DNA of 64,000 nt from an uncultured Maricaulis sp. (GCF_947259345.1 NZ_CAMYLS010000005.1:124001-188000); one strand, 5' to 3'; positions 8,016-17,471 are shown, counted from the stretch's first letter. Translations and numbers: made by a program. Notes: generated by a model from the letters alone, not told the origin.

Positions 8016-9758
8016 CTATTCGCCGCCATGATGGAAGCTGTTCGGGCTCTCATAGACGACCTCGCCATCGACCACGGTCATCCAGGGCTCGACCGTGAGA
8101 ATCTCCGCTTCCGGGATGGTCATGATATCGCCCGAGAAGACGGTGAAGTCGGCGCGCATGCCAACCGCGATGGTGCCGAGATCATCTTCACGGAAAGAGG
8201 CATAGGCCGGCCAGGCGGTGAAGAGTTTGAGCGCGTCCTCGCGTGAGAGCGCTTCTTCCGCATGCCAGTTTTCGCCCTGGAAACCGGACAGGTCGGCCCG
8301 GGCCACAGCGGCATAGAATTCGATCCGCGGATCACCCTGTTCGACCGGCGCGTCCGAGCCGCCCGTGATATGGGCGCCGGCATCGAGCAGGCTCTGCCAG
8401 GCATAGGCACCCTCGAGGCGCTCATCCCCCAGACGGTCCGGCGCAAAATGCAGGTCACCAATGGCGTGAGAGGGCTGGAAGGAGGCGATCACACCCAGCT
8501 CGGCGAAGCGCGGAATATCGGCCGGATCAATGATCTGGCTGTGCTCGTCGCGCCAGCGCGGATCGGCCAATGCCCACTCTTCCGGTGAGACCTGCTGGCG
8601 CGCTTCCTCAACCCAGTCAAGCAGGTAGCGATTGCCGCGATCGCCGATGGCATGGACATTCATCTGGATGCCGTCGCGCAGGGCCTGGGTGAAGATACCG
8701 ATCGTCTCGTCGGCTTCGGCAATGGCCAGACCGGAGGTTTCCGGCCGGTCGGAATACGGTTCCAGCAAGGCCGCGCCGCGCGAGCCGAGCGCACCATCCA
8801 TGTAGAGCTTCACGGCGCGCGTGATCACCCGGCTGTCGGCCACATCGCGCATCCCGCCCTCGGCCAGCGGCGCATAGCCCTCCGGTCCGACAGAGAGATA
8901 GGTCCGCAAGGGCAGCTCTCCGGCTTCCGCGAGGTCTTCAATGATCGGCACCATGGTCCAGGGCACCGACATGTCATGGGCCCCGGCCCAGCCCAGGCTG
9001 GCGAGACGCCGGGCCCCCTCGGCATAGGTCTCGCGGGCAACTTCTTCCGACGGCGTCTCCAACAGCGGCGATAAGGCGAACATCGCCGTATCGACCAGGA
9101 GGCCGGTCGGTTCGCCATCCTCGTCAAACAGGATCTCCCCGCCCGATGGCGCAACGCTGTCACGGGTGATGCCGACAGCCGCAAGGGCGGCGCTGTTGGC
9201 GATCAGGGCATGACCATCAGCCCGCCGCAGGATGACCGGATTGTCCGGCGAGACCGGATCGAGGTCCTGACGGGTCGGGAAACGGGCCTCCGGCCAATGC
9301 GTCTCGATCCAGCCACGACCGACCAGCGTCGCGCCGTCAGGCGTGTCGGCGATCGCCGCCTCGACGCTGGCGACCATGTCGGCGAGCGAGGTCACACTGT
9401 CGAGATTGAGCGTGCGTTCGCGCTCCCCCACCCCATAGACATGGACATGACTGTCGGTGAAGCCGGGATACATCGCCCCGCCATTGAGGTCGACCAGGCG
9501 GGTTTCGTCGCCGATCCAGGCCTGGGCGGCCTCATCGTCGCCGACAAAGGCGATGCGATTGCCGCGCACCGCGACAGCCTCGACCATCGGTTCATCATCA
9601 CGGGCGGTATAGATCGAGCCGCCCCATATCACCAGGTCGGCCGCACTCTCGGTCAGATCCCCGTCGCCATTCTCACCAAAGGGTTCGACGCTGTCCGTCT
9701 GGCCGCAACCGGCCAGAGCCAGAACCGACAATGAGATCATCCAGTGATTGGCGCGCAT
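8016..9758 (-). CDS. Amidohydrolase-3 family lipoprotein (YtcJ-like)
   Basis: The 580-residue product begins with a lipoprotein signal ending in the lipobox LAGC, so it is probably anchored to a membrane on the periplasmic side. The metal-dependent amidohydrolase fold is shown by DSHVHVYG (first metal ligands), NVHAIGD, DEHSQIID and TGGSDAPVE near the end. YtcJ-type enzymes hydrolyse amide or formamide bonds in small molecules; the substrate is unknown. The gene lies downstream of rpmB but is separated from it by a strong hairpin at 9811-9840, so it is likely expressed independently. Confidence 0.9.
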   Translation of the reverse strand: MRANHWMISLSVLALAGCGQTDSVEPFGENGDGDLTESAADLVIWGGSIYTARDDEPMVEAVAVRGNRIAFVGDDEAAQAWIGDETRLVDLNGGAMYPGFTDSHVHVYGVGERERTLNLDSVTSLADMVASVEAAIADTPDGATLVGRGWIETHWPEARFPTRQDLDPVSPDNPVILRRADGHALIANSAALAAVGITRDSVAPSGGEILFDEDGEPTGLLVDTAMFALSPLLETPSEEVARETYAEGARRLASLGWAGAHDMSVPWTMVPIIEDLAEAGELPLRTYLSVGPEGYAPLAEGGMRDVADSRVITRAVKLYMDGALGSRGAALLEPYSDRPETSGLAIAEADETIGIFTQALRDGIQMNVHAIGDRGNRYLLDWVEEARQQVSPEEWALADPRWRDEHSQIIDPADIPRFAELGVIASFQPSHAIGDLHFAPDRLGDERLEGAYAWQSLLDAGAHITGGSDAPVEQGDPRIEFYAAVARADLSGFQGENWHAEEALSREDALKLFTAWPAYASFREDDLGTIAVGMRADFTVFSGDIMTIPEAEILTVEPWMTVVDGEVVYESPNSFHHGGE

Positions 9759-9810
9759 GAAAAAGCCTCCCCGCTTGTTGCCGGGAGGCTAGCCTGCGTC
9801 ATCACACACG

Positions 9811-9840
9811 ACAACGCCCGCAGCAGGCTGCGGGCGTTGT
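9811..9840 (-). terminator. Perfect 13-bp hairpin after rpmB
   Basis: ACAACGCCCGCAG at 9811-9823 and its exact reverse complement at 9828-9840 enclose a 4-nt loop. The hairpin lies 24 nt beyond the rpmB stop. The downstream U-tract on the minus strand is weak (TTGTCGTGTG), so termination may be partial; it may equally protect the rpmB transcript's 3' end. Confidence 0.7.
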
Positions 9841-9864
9841 TAATTCGTCAGCGCTTGGTCGGCC

Positions 9865-10149
9865 TTAGGCCACCATGGCCTTTTTCAGGTCGCGCTTGAT
9901 CTTCAGAGCCTTGTCCGAGAGCTTCTCGTCACGGGCCTTGAGGAGGAAAGCATCCAGACCACCAACATGATCCACAGACCGCAGAGCCTTGGCGGCGACG
10001 CGCAGCTTGTAACCACGGCCCAGCTTTTCCGAAGCGAGGGTCACATCACAAAGGTTCGGCAGAAAACGGCGGCGGGACTTGTTCTGAGCGTGAGAAACAT
10101 TGTTTCCCGTCAAAACGCCAGTTCCCGTCAGTTCGCAACGACGCGCCAT
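9865..10149 (-). CDS. rpmB: 50S ribosomal protein L28
   Basis: The 94-residue protein opens with [12 protein letters not shown] and has [14 protein letters not shown], the signature of bacterial L28, a small basic component of the large ribosomal subunit. The ATG at 10149 is chosen because it gives the canonical N-terminus; the open frame extends upstream without homology. It is divergent from the DUF3108 gene, an arrangement common in alphaproteobacteria. A strong hairpin follows the stop. Confidence 0.97.
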   Translation of the reverse strand: MARRCELTGTGVLTGNNVSHAQNKSRRRFLPNLCDVTLASEKLGRGYKLRVAAKALRSVDHVGGLDAFLLKARDEKLSDKALKIKRDLKKAMVA

Positions 10150-10338
10150 AGTCGCACCTTTCAAATATAAGAATCCGTGCGCACCGGTATTGCGACCAGT
10201 GCGAGAGCGGGCGAAATAAAGGAGGGGAGGCGGGCCGTCAAGCTTGCTGCGTTCATCTTGCAGCCGGTTTCGATCAGTTATTGCAGTTGGGTGGACAAAT
10301 GCGTTAGGGCCTCGGGGGCTCGAAGTGGAGAGTATATC

Positions 10339-11163
10339 GTGAAAAAGACTTGGATTTACGGGGCTATGGCCGCAGGCCTGTTGGCATGCAGCGCAACCGT
10401 CGCGGCCGATGATGCCGCCGACATGGCCGCCGCCGCGGATTCCGCAGCACCCGTCCAGGGCGTCACCGTTCAGTATGCCGGCTCGGTCATGGTCTTTCAG
10501 GTCGCCAATATCGTGGTGTCCGGCCAATTCGCCGAAGACACCTACCAGGCCTCCGCCCGCTTTACCGCCGCCGGGCTCGCCGCGCTCTTCACCGATGCCG
10601 ATATCGAGGCCGGTGTGAGCGGCTATCGTGACAATAATCAGCTGCGCCCCTGGCATTACAGCCACCTCAATCATGCCAGCTCAAAAAACCGCATTGTCGC
10701 GATCGATTTCCCCGACGGTGTGGCCACGCCCGACATCAATCCGCCCTTCGGCTCGATGGGCGAACCGCCTGCCACGGATGAAGAACGCGCCGGCGCCGCC
10801 GATCCGCTTTCCACGCTGCTGGCGATGGGTCTGGGCGCCGTGGCGCGCGGCGACAGTCATTGCTCCGGCCGCCTGCCGGTCTTTGACGGTCGGGCCCGCT
10901 ATAATCTGCGCTTCGAGGATGGCGGGACGGACCGGGTCCGCACCCGCGCCTGGTCCGGTGAGGCACTGGTCTGCCACGCCTATTACGAGCCGGTCGCCGG
11001 CTATGAGGCGGATGAGTTCCCCTCCGAGGAGGATATTTCCCGGCCCATCACCTTTTGGCTCGCCCCGGTGCATGGCGGCGATGTCCACATCCCGGTGCGC
11101 ATCCGCACCAATGCCGGTTTCGGCGGCGTGACGGTCGTCGCCCGGTCCATCGAGGAAAATTGA
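10339..11163 (+). CDS. DUF3108 exported protein
   Basis: The gene uses a GTG start at 10339 with GGAGAG about 7 nt before it, giving a 274-residue protein with a signal peptide (about residues 1-23, ending in VAA). The mature part matches the DUF3108 pattern: an early [13 protein letters not shown] strand, a YHLNH-like [12 protein letters not shown] segment, and a cysteine-containing RYNLRF strand. DUF3108 proteins are periplasmic beta-barrel-like proteins of unknown role. The gene is next to rpmB and the SUV3-like helicase, its usual neighbourhood in this class of bacteria. Confidence 0.85.
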   Translation: MKKTWIYGAMAAGLLACSATVAADDAADMAAAADSAAPVQGVTVQYAGSVMVFQVANIVVSGQFAEDTYQASARFTAAGLAALFTDADIEAGVSGYRDNNQLRPWHYSHLNHASSKNRIVAIDFPDGVATPDINPPFGSMGEPPATDEERAGAADPLSTLLAMGLGAVARGDSHCSGRLPVFDGRARYNLRFEDGGTDRVRTRAWSGEALVCHAYYEPVAGYEADEFPSEEDISRPITFWLAPVHGGDVHIPVRIRTNAGFGGVTVVARSIEEN

Positions 11164-11248
11164 CCGCTTGCCCCCTCGCCAAGCGCGCGCGGATTGCCTA
11201 GGTCTGCCAACTGCACCTGTGTGCACCTGTGTGTGAAGGAGTTGCGGG

Positions 11249-13981
11249 ATGGCGTCCCACCGCAACGACCCCGGGCAGATCACCGCTGCCCTTGGTCCCA
11301 CCAATACCGGCAAGACCCATCTGGCGGTCGAGCGCATGCTCGGACGCGCCTCCGGCATGATCGGACTGCCCCTGCGCCTGCTGGCGCGGGAAGTTTATGA
11401 CCGGGTGGTCAAGGCAAAGGGCGTCGGCGCCGCCGCCCTGATCACCGGCGAGGAAAAGATCGTGCCGCCATCGGCGCGCTATTTCATCTGTACGGTCGAA
11501 TCCATGCCGGTGGAAAAGCGCGTCGCCTTTGTCGCCGTCGACGAGATCCAGCTGGGCGCCGACCCGGAGCGCGGCCATGTCTTCACCGACCGCCTCCTTC
11601 GCGCACGCGGCTATGAAGAGACCATGCTGCTGGGCGCCGGCACGATGAACCGCATGGTCCGTGAACTGGTGCCCGAAGCCGAGATCACCTTTCGTGAACG
11701 CTTCTCCCAGCTCGCCTATGGCGGTCCGGCCAAGCTGACCCGCCTACCCCGGCGCTCGGCCGTCGTCGCCTTCTCCGCGGAGGCTGTCTATGCAATCGCC
11801 GAATTGTTGCGGCGCCGGCGCGGTGGCGCGGCTGTGGTGATGGGCGGCCTGTCGCCGCGCACCCGCAATGCCCAGGTGGAACTGTACCAGTCCGGCGAGG
11901 TTGACTTCCTCGTGGCCACCGACGCGATCGGCATGGGTCTGAACATGGATATCGACCATGTCGCCTTCGCCGAGAGCCGCAAATTCGATGGTCGCCGCCG
12001 TCGTCGCCTGACCGCCGCCGAACTGGCCCAGATTGCCGGGCGGGCCGGCCGCTTCCGCAATGACGGGACCTTCGGCGAAACGGCGGATTGCCGCCCCTTC
12101 GATCCTGATCTGGTGGAAGCAGTGGAGAGCCACAGCTTCGCGCCGGTCGAACGCCTGCAATGGCGCAATCCCGATCTCGACGACAGCTCGCTGGAAGCCC
12201 TGCAATACACGCTCGGCAAGCCCTCGCGCGACCCGGCCCTGGAACGGGTTGGCGAAGCCTCCGACGAGCGGGCGCTGGGCGTGCTCTCCAGCGATCGCGA
12301 GATCCGCGACCGGGCGACCTCACCCGCAGCCGTCCGCCGCCTGTGGGATGCCTGCCGTCTGCCCGACTTCCGCAAGGCGACGCTGGATGCCCATGCCCGC
12401 CTGATCAAGTCCATCTACATGCACCTGACCGGCCCGGGCAGTCGCCTGCCGGACGACTGGATGAATGGCCAGCTCGAGCGTTTCCGCAAGACCTCCGGCG
12501 ATGTCGACGCCCTCGCCGCCCGCCTCGCCCATGTGCGCACCTGGGCCTATGCCGCGCACCGCTCGGACTGGACCCGAGACCCGGAACACTGGCGCGGCGT
12601 GACCCGTGAAATCGAGGACCGGCTGTCCGATGCCTTGCACGAACGGCTGATGCAGCGTTTCGTGGATCGGCGCACCAGCGCCCTGGTCAAGGGACTGCGT
12701 GATGAAAGAGACTTGCTGGCCGGGGTCGCCAGCAATGGGGAGGTTACGGTAGAAGGCCATTTCGTCGGTCGTCTGGCCGGCCTCGTATTCAAACCCGATG
12801 CGGACGGTCGCGAACTGGCTGCCCGGACCCTGAAATCCGCCGCGCTGCGTGCGCTGCGACCTGAGATCAACCGACGGCTGGGAGCCCTGGCGAAGACCAA
12901 GATGGAAGACCTGACCTTTTCCGATGACGGCAAGATCAGCTGGGGCGGCGAAGTCGTTGCCCAGCTCATTCCCGGCCCGACCCCGCTCAAACCCGCGATC
13001 AAGCTGCTTGGTGGCGATCTCGGTGCTGCCGAGGCCCAGTCCCGTGCCCGCGCCGGCCTCGAAGCTGGCCTGACCGCTCATATCGAGACCCAGCTCGCGC
13101 CGCTGTTCAAACTGCGCGATGCCGGCCAGTCCGACGACATGCCCGGTCTCGCCCGCGGTCTCGCCTGGCGTCTCTATGAGGCCGGCGGGGCGCTGCCGCG
13201 CCATACAATCAGCGATGATGTGCGCAATCTCTCCCAGGTCGAGCGCCGCTCCCTGCGCGCGGCCGGCGTGCGGATCGGCGAGCACATGATCTATGTCCCT
13301 GAACTGGTCAAACCGGCCCCGGCGCGGCTCAACGCCCTGCTCCATGCCATCGCCGCCGGTCGTACCGACCTGGCCTGGCTGCCGGCGCCGGGCCTGACCT
13401 CGGTCGCCAATGACCGCTCGCGGACCCGCGCCGAATACGCCGCCATCGGCTTTCAGCCCTGCGGACCGCGCGCCGTACGCTTCGACATGCTCGAACGCCT
13501 GGCCGATACGCTGCGCGAAGCCGGCAAGGATGACGGTCCCGGCTTCCCGCTGACCGCCGACATGACCGCCCTGCTGGGCTGTTCGGTCGAGGATATCCGC
13601 GGCACGCTGACCGAGCTGGGCTATCGCCGGATCCAGAAGGGTCCCGATCCGGAGAAGGCCGAGGGCGAGCGCTGGGACCGGCGTCACCGCAAGCATGCGG
13701 GCCCGCGCGGTGGTGCGCCGCGCAAGCCGGCCTCCCGCGCCGCCGAGCCGGTTGTGCCGTCTGACAGCCCCTTCGCCGCTCTCGCCGAGCTGGCCCTGCC
13801 GGAACAGCCCAAACGCAAGCCGCGCCCGCCCCGCAAGCGCCGCAAGGACAAGCCCAAGGTCAAGCCAGACCCGGCAAGTGTTGATACCGGGACGGACGCG
13901 GCCAAGGCCTCCGGGGCGAAGGCCGAGACGCCGGCAACACCCGAGCCGGCCAAGGATACCAAGCGGGACGAGGGCATTTGA
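11249..13981 (+). CDS. SUV3-type superfamily 2 helicase
   Basis: The 910-residue protein has Walker A GPTNTGKT at about residues 14-21, the Walker B variant DEIQ at about residue 96, and helicase motifs IV-VI ending in QIAGRAGRF near residue 265. The DEIQ box and the GPTNTGKT loop are those of the SUV3 RNA helicase, which in mitochondria works with the degradosome; bacterial homologues occur in alphaproteobacteria. A long middle region is alpha-helical, and the last ~90 residues are a Lys/Arg/Pro-rich disordered tail suited to RNA binding. AAGGAG lies 10 nt upstream of the ATG. The S4 gene follows after 10 nt. Confidence 0.93.
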   Translation: MASHRNDPGQITAALGPTNTGKTHLAVERMLGRASGMIGLPLRLLAREVYDRVVKAKGVGAAALITGEEKIVPPSARYFICTVESMPVEKRVAFVAVDEIQLGADPERGHVFTDRLLRARGYEETMLLGAGTMNRMVRELVPEAEITFRERFSQLAYGGPAKLTRLPRRSAVVAFSAEAVYAIAELLRRRRGGAAVVMGGLSPRTRNAQVELYQSGEVDFLVATDAIGMGLNMDIDHVAFAESRKFDGRRRRRLTAAELAQIAGRAGRFRNDGTFGETADCRPFDPDLVEAVESHSFAPVERLQWRNPDLDDSSLEALQYTLGKPSRDPALERVGEASDERALGVLSSDREIRDRATSPAAVRRLWDACRLPDFRKATLDAHARLIKSIYMHLTGPGSRLPDDWMNGQLERFRKTSGDVDALAARLAHVRTWAYAAHRSDWTRDPEHWRGVTREIEDRLSDALHERLMQRFVDRRTSALVKGLRDERDLLAGVASNGEVTVEGHFVGRLAGLVFKPDADGRELAARTLKSAALRALRPEINRRLGALAKTKMEDLTFSDDGKISWGGEVVAQLIPGPTPLKPAIKLLGGDLGAAEAQSRARAGLEAGLTAHIETQLAPLFKLRDAGQSDDMPGLARGLAWRLYEAGGALPRHTISDDVRNLSQVERRSLRAAGVRIGEHMIYVPELVKPAPARLNALLHAIAAGRTDLAWLPAPGLTSVANDRSRTRAEYAAIGFQPCGPRAVRFDMLERLADTLREAGKDDGPGFPLTADMTALLGCSVEDIRGTLTELGYRRIQKGPDPEKAEGERWDRRHRKHAGPRGGAPRKPASRAAEPVVPSDSPFAALAELALPEQPKRKPRPPRKRRKDKPKVKPDPASVDTGTDAAKASGAKAETPATPEPAKDTKRDEGI

Positions 13982-13991
13982 CGGTCGCGCG

Positions 13992-14300
13992 ATGAACGAA
14001 ACTGCAGACGCCCTCCGCATCGATGTCTGGCTCTGGCATGCCCGCCAGTTCAAAACGCGCAGCCTGGCCACGGCGGTGGTTCAGAAGGGCCGCATTCGCC
14101 TGACCAGCGCCGGCACCACACGCCGGATCGGCAAGCCTTCGGCCCTGGTGCGCGCAGGCGACACATTGACCCTGCCCCGCAATGACGGGATCGTGCGACT
14201 GGAAATCCTTGCGCTGGGCACGCGGCGCGGCCCCGCCTCGGAGGCGCAAGCGCTGTACCGGGTCGTCGAGGATGAAGAGACGGAAGCCAGCCATGTTTGA
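13992..14300 (+). CDS. S4-domain RNA-binding protein (Hsp15-like)
   Basis: The 102-residue protein is almost wholly an S4 RNA-binding domain: RIDVWLWHARQFKTRSLA near residues 9-26, a basic VQKGRIRL strand, then RAGDTLTL. Hsp15-type proteins bind the large ribosomal subunit carrying stalled nascent chains. The gene starts 10 nt after the helicase stop and its own end overlaps the TerB-like gene by 8 nt, so helicase, S4 and TerB genes form one translationally coupled unit. Confidence 0.92.
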   Translation: MNETADALRIDVWLWHARQFKTRSLATAVVQKGRIRLTSAGTTRRIGKPSALVRAGDTLTLPRNDGIVRLEILALGTRRGPASEAQALYRVVEDEETEASHV

Positions 14301-14742
14301 CGCCATTCGCAGCTTTTTCGCCCCGGCCGAAGCCGACCTGCGTCCGGAAACCGACCCCCATATCGCGGCCTGCACCCTGCTGGTCGAGGCCGCCCTGGCC
14401 GATGGCATTTATGCCGATTGCGAGCAGGCACAGATCCGCACTATCCTGGGCAGCGCCTTCGGCCTGTCTGCGGCCCGGGTCGCCTTTGTCCTGGAACAGG
14501 GCGAGGAGTTGGCCGAGAGCGCGGTCGATCACCACCGCTTCACCAAAGTGGTGAAAGCCTGCCTGTCACGCCAGGAACGGATTGGCCTGATCGAACAGCT
14601 CTGGCTGGTCGCGCTGGCCGATGGCGAGAAATCGCCCTTCGAAGAGGCCTTCATCCGCCGGATCGGGCCGCTCCTGGGGATTGAGGACCGGGATCGCATC
14701 TTCGCGCGAACACGTGCGGAAGCCCAACTGCGGACCCGTTGA
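14293..14742 (+). CDS. TerB-family helical protein
   Basis: The 149-residue product has the TerB-like all-helical fold pattern: paired helices each containing acidic [13 protein letters not shown] and [16 protein letters not shown] segments, where the aspartate-glycine turns can bind a metal. TerB/DjlA-type domains occur in tellurite resistance and stress proteins, and also as stand-alone proteins of unknown job in alphaproteobacteria. Its start overlaps the end of the S4 gene by 8 nt. There is no tellurite operon here, so a tellurite role is not supported. Confidence 0.85.
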   Translation: MFDAIRSFFAPAEADLRPETDPHIAACTLLVEAALADGIYADCEQAQIRTILGSAFGLSAARVAFVLEQGEELAESAVDHHRFTKVVKACLSRQERIGLIEQLWLVALADGEKSPFEEAFIRRIGPLLGIEDRDRIFARTRAEAQLRTR

Positions 14743-14818
14743 CAAAAACGCCGTCGCAGCCCATGTCCCGCGCGGCATCCCTGCCCATGACACCGTTCAA
14801 AATCAAGTTCTGGCCAAC

Positions 14819-15160
<342 letters not shown>

Positions 15161-15188
15161 CCCCAAGGGGTTAAGCAACGCCTACCGT

Positions 15189-15217
15189 TTGGAAATAGCC
15201 GAATTTTGTGCTATGTT
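15189..15217 (+). promoter_or_regulatory. Candidate carD promoter
   Basis: TTGGAA at 15189-15194 and TATGTT at 15212-15217 are separated by 17 nt in a locally AT-rich stretch between fdxA and carD. They fit a housekeeping sigma-70-type promoter. This would give a leader of about 155 nt before carD. No experimental support is available from sequence alone. Confidence 0.4.
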
Positions 15218-15380
15218 CTCCACATTGATGGGTAGCGCCTGTCGCGCCGCCTGCCTTTCTACACGGTGATTTGCGCGCAGACTTTTCGATCTCAGAGCCG
15301 GGTGGGTGCCGGAAGTCCTTTGAGAGCGATCTGCGAGCTTTTGCGTTTCCGTGCGAGCAAGGCCCAAAGAGAGAGCATCC

Positions 15381-15890
15381 ATGACGAAAAACGACAAGTC
15401 TTTCAAAAAGGGCGACTTTATTGTGTATCCCGCACACGGCGTTGGCCGCGTAACGGGTGTTGAAAAAGACAGCGTAGCCGGCTTCGAAATCGAGGTTTAC
15501 GTCGTCACCTTCGAACAGGACAAGATGACGCTGCGCGTGCCGACCGCCAAGACCGAAGCGTCTGGCATGCGGCCCCTCTCCAGCGACAAGATCGTCAAGG
15601 ACGCGCTGAAGACCCTCAAGGGCAAGGCCAAGGTCAAGCGCACCATGTGGAGCCGCCGGGCCCAGGAATATGAAGCCAAGATCAATTCCGGCGACCTGAT
15701 CCAGATCGCGGAAGTCGTTCGCGACCTGCACCGCGCCGAAGATCAGCCGGAACAGTCCTATTCCGAACGCCAGCTCTACGAGTCAGCGCTGGACCGCATG
15801 GTTCGCGAACTGGCCGCCGTCGAGGAAATCGAGCACGAGGCCGCCCGCGAAATGCTGTCGACCTCCCTCGCCAAGAAAGTCGCCGCCTGA
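15381..15890 (+). CDS. carD: CarD/CdnL-family RNA polymerase-binding regulator
   Basis: The 169-residue protein has the N-terminal RNA-polymerase-interacting domain (KGDFIVYPAHGVGRV at about residues 10-24) and a helical C-terminal DNA-binding domain (about residues 70-165). CarD/CdnL stabilises open promoter complexes, especially at rRNA and growth-related promoters, and in Caulobacter links growth to cell-cycle control. GAGAGCATCC precedes the ATG at 15381. A strong intrinsic terminator follows the stop by about 30 nt. Confidence 0.95.
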   Translation: MTKNDKSFKKGDFIVYPAHGVGRVTGVEKDSVAGFEIEVYVVTFEQDKMTLRVPTAKTEASGMRPLSSDKIVKDALKTLKGKAKVKRTMWSRRAQEYEAKINSGDLIQIAEVVRDLHRAEDQPEQSYSERQLYESALDRMVRELAAVEEIEHEAAREMLSTSLAKKVAA

Positions 15891-15920
15891 TTCACGCAAT
15901 CAGGCCGCGAGACTGATACG

Positions 15921-15949
15921 AAACGCCCGGCCTTTTGGTCGGGCGTTTT
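15921..15949 (+). terminator. Intrinsic terminator of carD
   Basis: AAACGCCCGGCC and GGTCGGGCGTTTT form a GC-rich stem with a short TTTT-containing loop, followed by a T-rich tail (GTTTTGGTT). It lies about 30 nt beyond the carD stop. Confidence 0.88.
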
Positions 15950-15989
15950 GGTTCTTGGAGTGGGGGTTGCCAGAATTCCCGCAATCCAA

Positions 15990-16138
15990 CCGTCATCCCC
16001 CGGTGGCCGCAAAGCGGCCATCCCGGGGGACCTCGACCACCCGGCAGGCCGCCCTCGCCTCACCATCCCCGCTTCGCACGGCGTCTGAAGCGCCGAGGTC
16101 CCCCGGATCGCGGCGATGCCGCGACCGTGGGATGACGG
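15990..16138. repeat. Long inverted-repeat element with GTCATCCC ends
   Basis: The ends are CCGTCATCCC (15990-15999) and GGGATGACGG (16129-16138). Inside them, ATCCCGGGGGACCTCG near 16019-16035 pairs with CGAGGTCCCCCGGAT near 16094-16108. Each arm also holds its own small hairpin: GGCCGC-AAA-GCGGCC on the left and CGCGGC-GAT-GCCGCG on the right. The whole could fold as a cruciform. GTCATCCC-ended palindromes are dispersed intergenic repeats in many alphaproteobacteria; no gene is seen inside. It lies in the 660-nt gap between carD and rpoH. Confidence 0.75.
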
Positions 16139-16232
16139 TGGGTAGTGGGGGCGGAATTGGCTGGGTGCGCCGTGGAAGCAATCGCGCGCCGCGCGGAGAT
16201 ATCCATAGATAACTTGGCAGCCAGCCAGCCGT

Positions 16233-16302
16233 ATCCGGTTCTCCAGCTCAAGGGTGAAACCGCGCAGCGGCGCTCTCGCGCCCTTGACCTGGAAAACCGG
16301 AT
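16233..16302. repeat. Inverted repeat with 22-nt arms
   Basis: The left arm (16233-16254, starting ATCCGGTT) and right arm (16281-16302, ending AACCGGAT) pair at 20 of 22 positions around a 26-nt loop. It lies between carD and rpoH, with no open reading frame that looks coding. It could be a dispersed repeat, part of a small RNA, or an mRNA leader structure. Confidence 0.7.
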
Positions 16303-16379
16303 GCGGCGAGGTCTTGGCAAGGGATATATGGAATGGTGGGCGCCGCGGCGCCAATCTTCCAAAGCCTCCGCCCCTTTTT

Positions 16380-16405
16380 CCCGGTCGCGCCCTGGCGCGA
16401 CCGGG
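16380..16405. repeat. 26-bp GC-rich palindrome
   Basis: CCCGGTCGCGCC at 16380-16391 is exactly mirrored by GGCGCGACCGGG at 16394-16405 with two unpaired bases between. It is preceded by CCCCTTTTT on the plus strand, so on the minus strand the hairpin is followed by AAAAAGGGG rather than a U-tract. On either strand it is not a clear terminator. It lies 148 nt before the rpoH start. Confidence 0.65.
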
Positions 16406-16528
16406 ACCGACGGGAGGCTCATCGCTGGCCGGACGGTTTCGTTGGTCCCGGGTCTTCGCCCAGTGGTGCACGGGTGATCAGCCCGCCTTACCCGCCATGT
16501 GATCCGAAACTCCGGTATGGGCGTAAGA

Positions 16529-16547
16529 CCTCCTGAAGCGAAGGAGG
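16529..16547 (+). promoter_or_regulatory. Hairpin sequestering the rpoH Shine-Dalgarno
   Basis: CCTCCT (16529-16534) and AGGAGG (16542-16547) are exact complements around a 7-nt loop. AGGAGG is the ribosome-binding site of rpoH, 6 nt before its ATG at 16554. Such a hairpin would hide the ribosome site and could melt on heating. The idea that it is a thermosensor is inference; the complementarity is seen directly. Confidence 0.5.
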
Positions 16548-16553
16548 ACCACC

Positions 16554-17471
16554 ATGACGACCGCCAAGGCCGCCACTGCACGTTCTGCCCACCCGTCTGC
16601 CGCCCGCGATGCCGGCGAGCAGCGTTTCGTCAAATCCGCCATGGCGCGGCCCCTGCTCTCCCGCGAGGATGAGAGCGAGCTGGCCCGGCGCTGGCGTGAT
16701 GATCGCGATGAGGCCGCCCTGCACGAACTGACCGAGGCCCATATGCGCCTGGTCATCGCGGTGGCCGCCAAGTTCAAACGCTATGGCCTGCCCTTCTCGG
16801 ACCTGATCCAGGAGGGCAATATCGGCCTGATGAAGGCCGCCGAGCGCTTCGAACCGGAACGCGATGTGCGTTTTTCGACCTATGTCACCTGGTGGATCCG
16901 CTCCTGCATCCAGGATTATGTCCTGCGCAACTGGTCGATCGTGCGGACCGGCACCACCTCGGCCCAGAAATCCCTCTTTTTCAATCTGCGCCGCATGCGC
17001 GCCCGCATCGGTGATCTGGAGGGCAGCTCGATCTCGCCGGAGAACCGTGAGCAGATCGCCCGGGACCTCCGCGTGCGCGAGAGCGATGTCGACACCATGG
17101 TCATGCGCCTCGGCGCTTCGGACCGCTCGCTCAACGCCCCGGTGGGCGATGAGGAAAACTCCCAGTGGCAGGACTTCCTGGTCGACGAGAATGCGGCCCC
17201 TGAAGTCGAGGTGATGGAAAGCACGGACAGCGCCAAGCGTTCGGCCTGGCTTGGCCAGGCGATCGAGGGCCTCAATCCGCGCGAACAATTCATCATCCGC
17301 GAACGCCGCCTCAGTGAGGAAGGTTCAACGCTGGAAACACTGGGGCAGACCTTGGGCATTTCCAAAGAGCGCGTGCGCCAGATCGAAAGCGCCGCCCTGA
17401 CCAAATTGCGGGCCCATTTGTGCAAGGTCGTGGGCGACCCGGTCGAGGCCGGCCTCATCCCCAGCCAATAG
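16554..17471 (+). CDS. rpoH: RNA polymerase heat-shock sigma factor RpoH
   Basis: The 305-residue sigma factor has region 2 (SDLIQEGNIGLMKAAERF, then FSTYVTWWIRSCIQDYVLRN near residues 80-125), the RpoH box (QKSLFFNLRRMRARI near residues 140-155) that identifies sigma-32 proteins, and region 4 with TLGISKERVRQIESAAL near residue 270. It directs RNA polymerase to heat-shock promoters. A perfect AGGAGG ribosome site stands 6 nt before the ATG and lies in a hairpin. Upstream is a 0.6-kb repeat-filled gap; a hairpin at 17511 follows the gene. Confidence 0.97.
   Translation: MTTAKAATARSAHPSAARDAGEQRFVKSAMARPLLSREDESELARRWRDDRDEAALHELTEAHMRLVIAVAAKFKRYGLPFSDLIQEGNIGLMKAAERFEPERDVRFSTYVTWWIRSCIQDYVLRNWSIVRTGTTSAQKSLFFNLRRMRARIGDLEGSSISPENREQIARDLRVRESDVDTMVMRLGASDRSLNAPVGDEENSQWQDFLVDENAAPEVEVMESTDSAKRSAWLGQAIEGLNPREQFIIRERRLSEEGSTLETLGQTLGISKERVRQIESAALTKLRAHLCKVVGDPVEAGLIPSQ

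Noticed and set aside
10150-10674. Upstream extension of the rpmB frame to 269 residues.
   Set aside because: L28 homology starts at the ATG at 10149, and the extension overlaps the promoter and 5' part of the divergent DUF3108 gene.
12320-14071. Very long open frames opposite to the helicase, acyl-CoA synthetase, SelO and amidohydrolase genes.
   Set aside because: They are antisense shadows caused by high GC at third codon positions; they have no recognisable domains, and the sense frames have clear family motifs.
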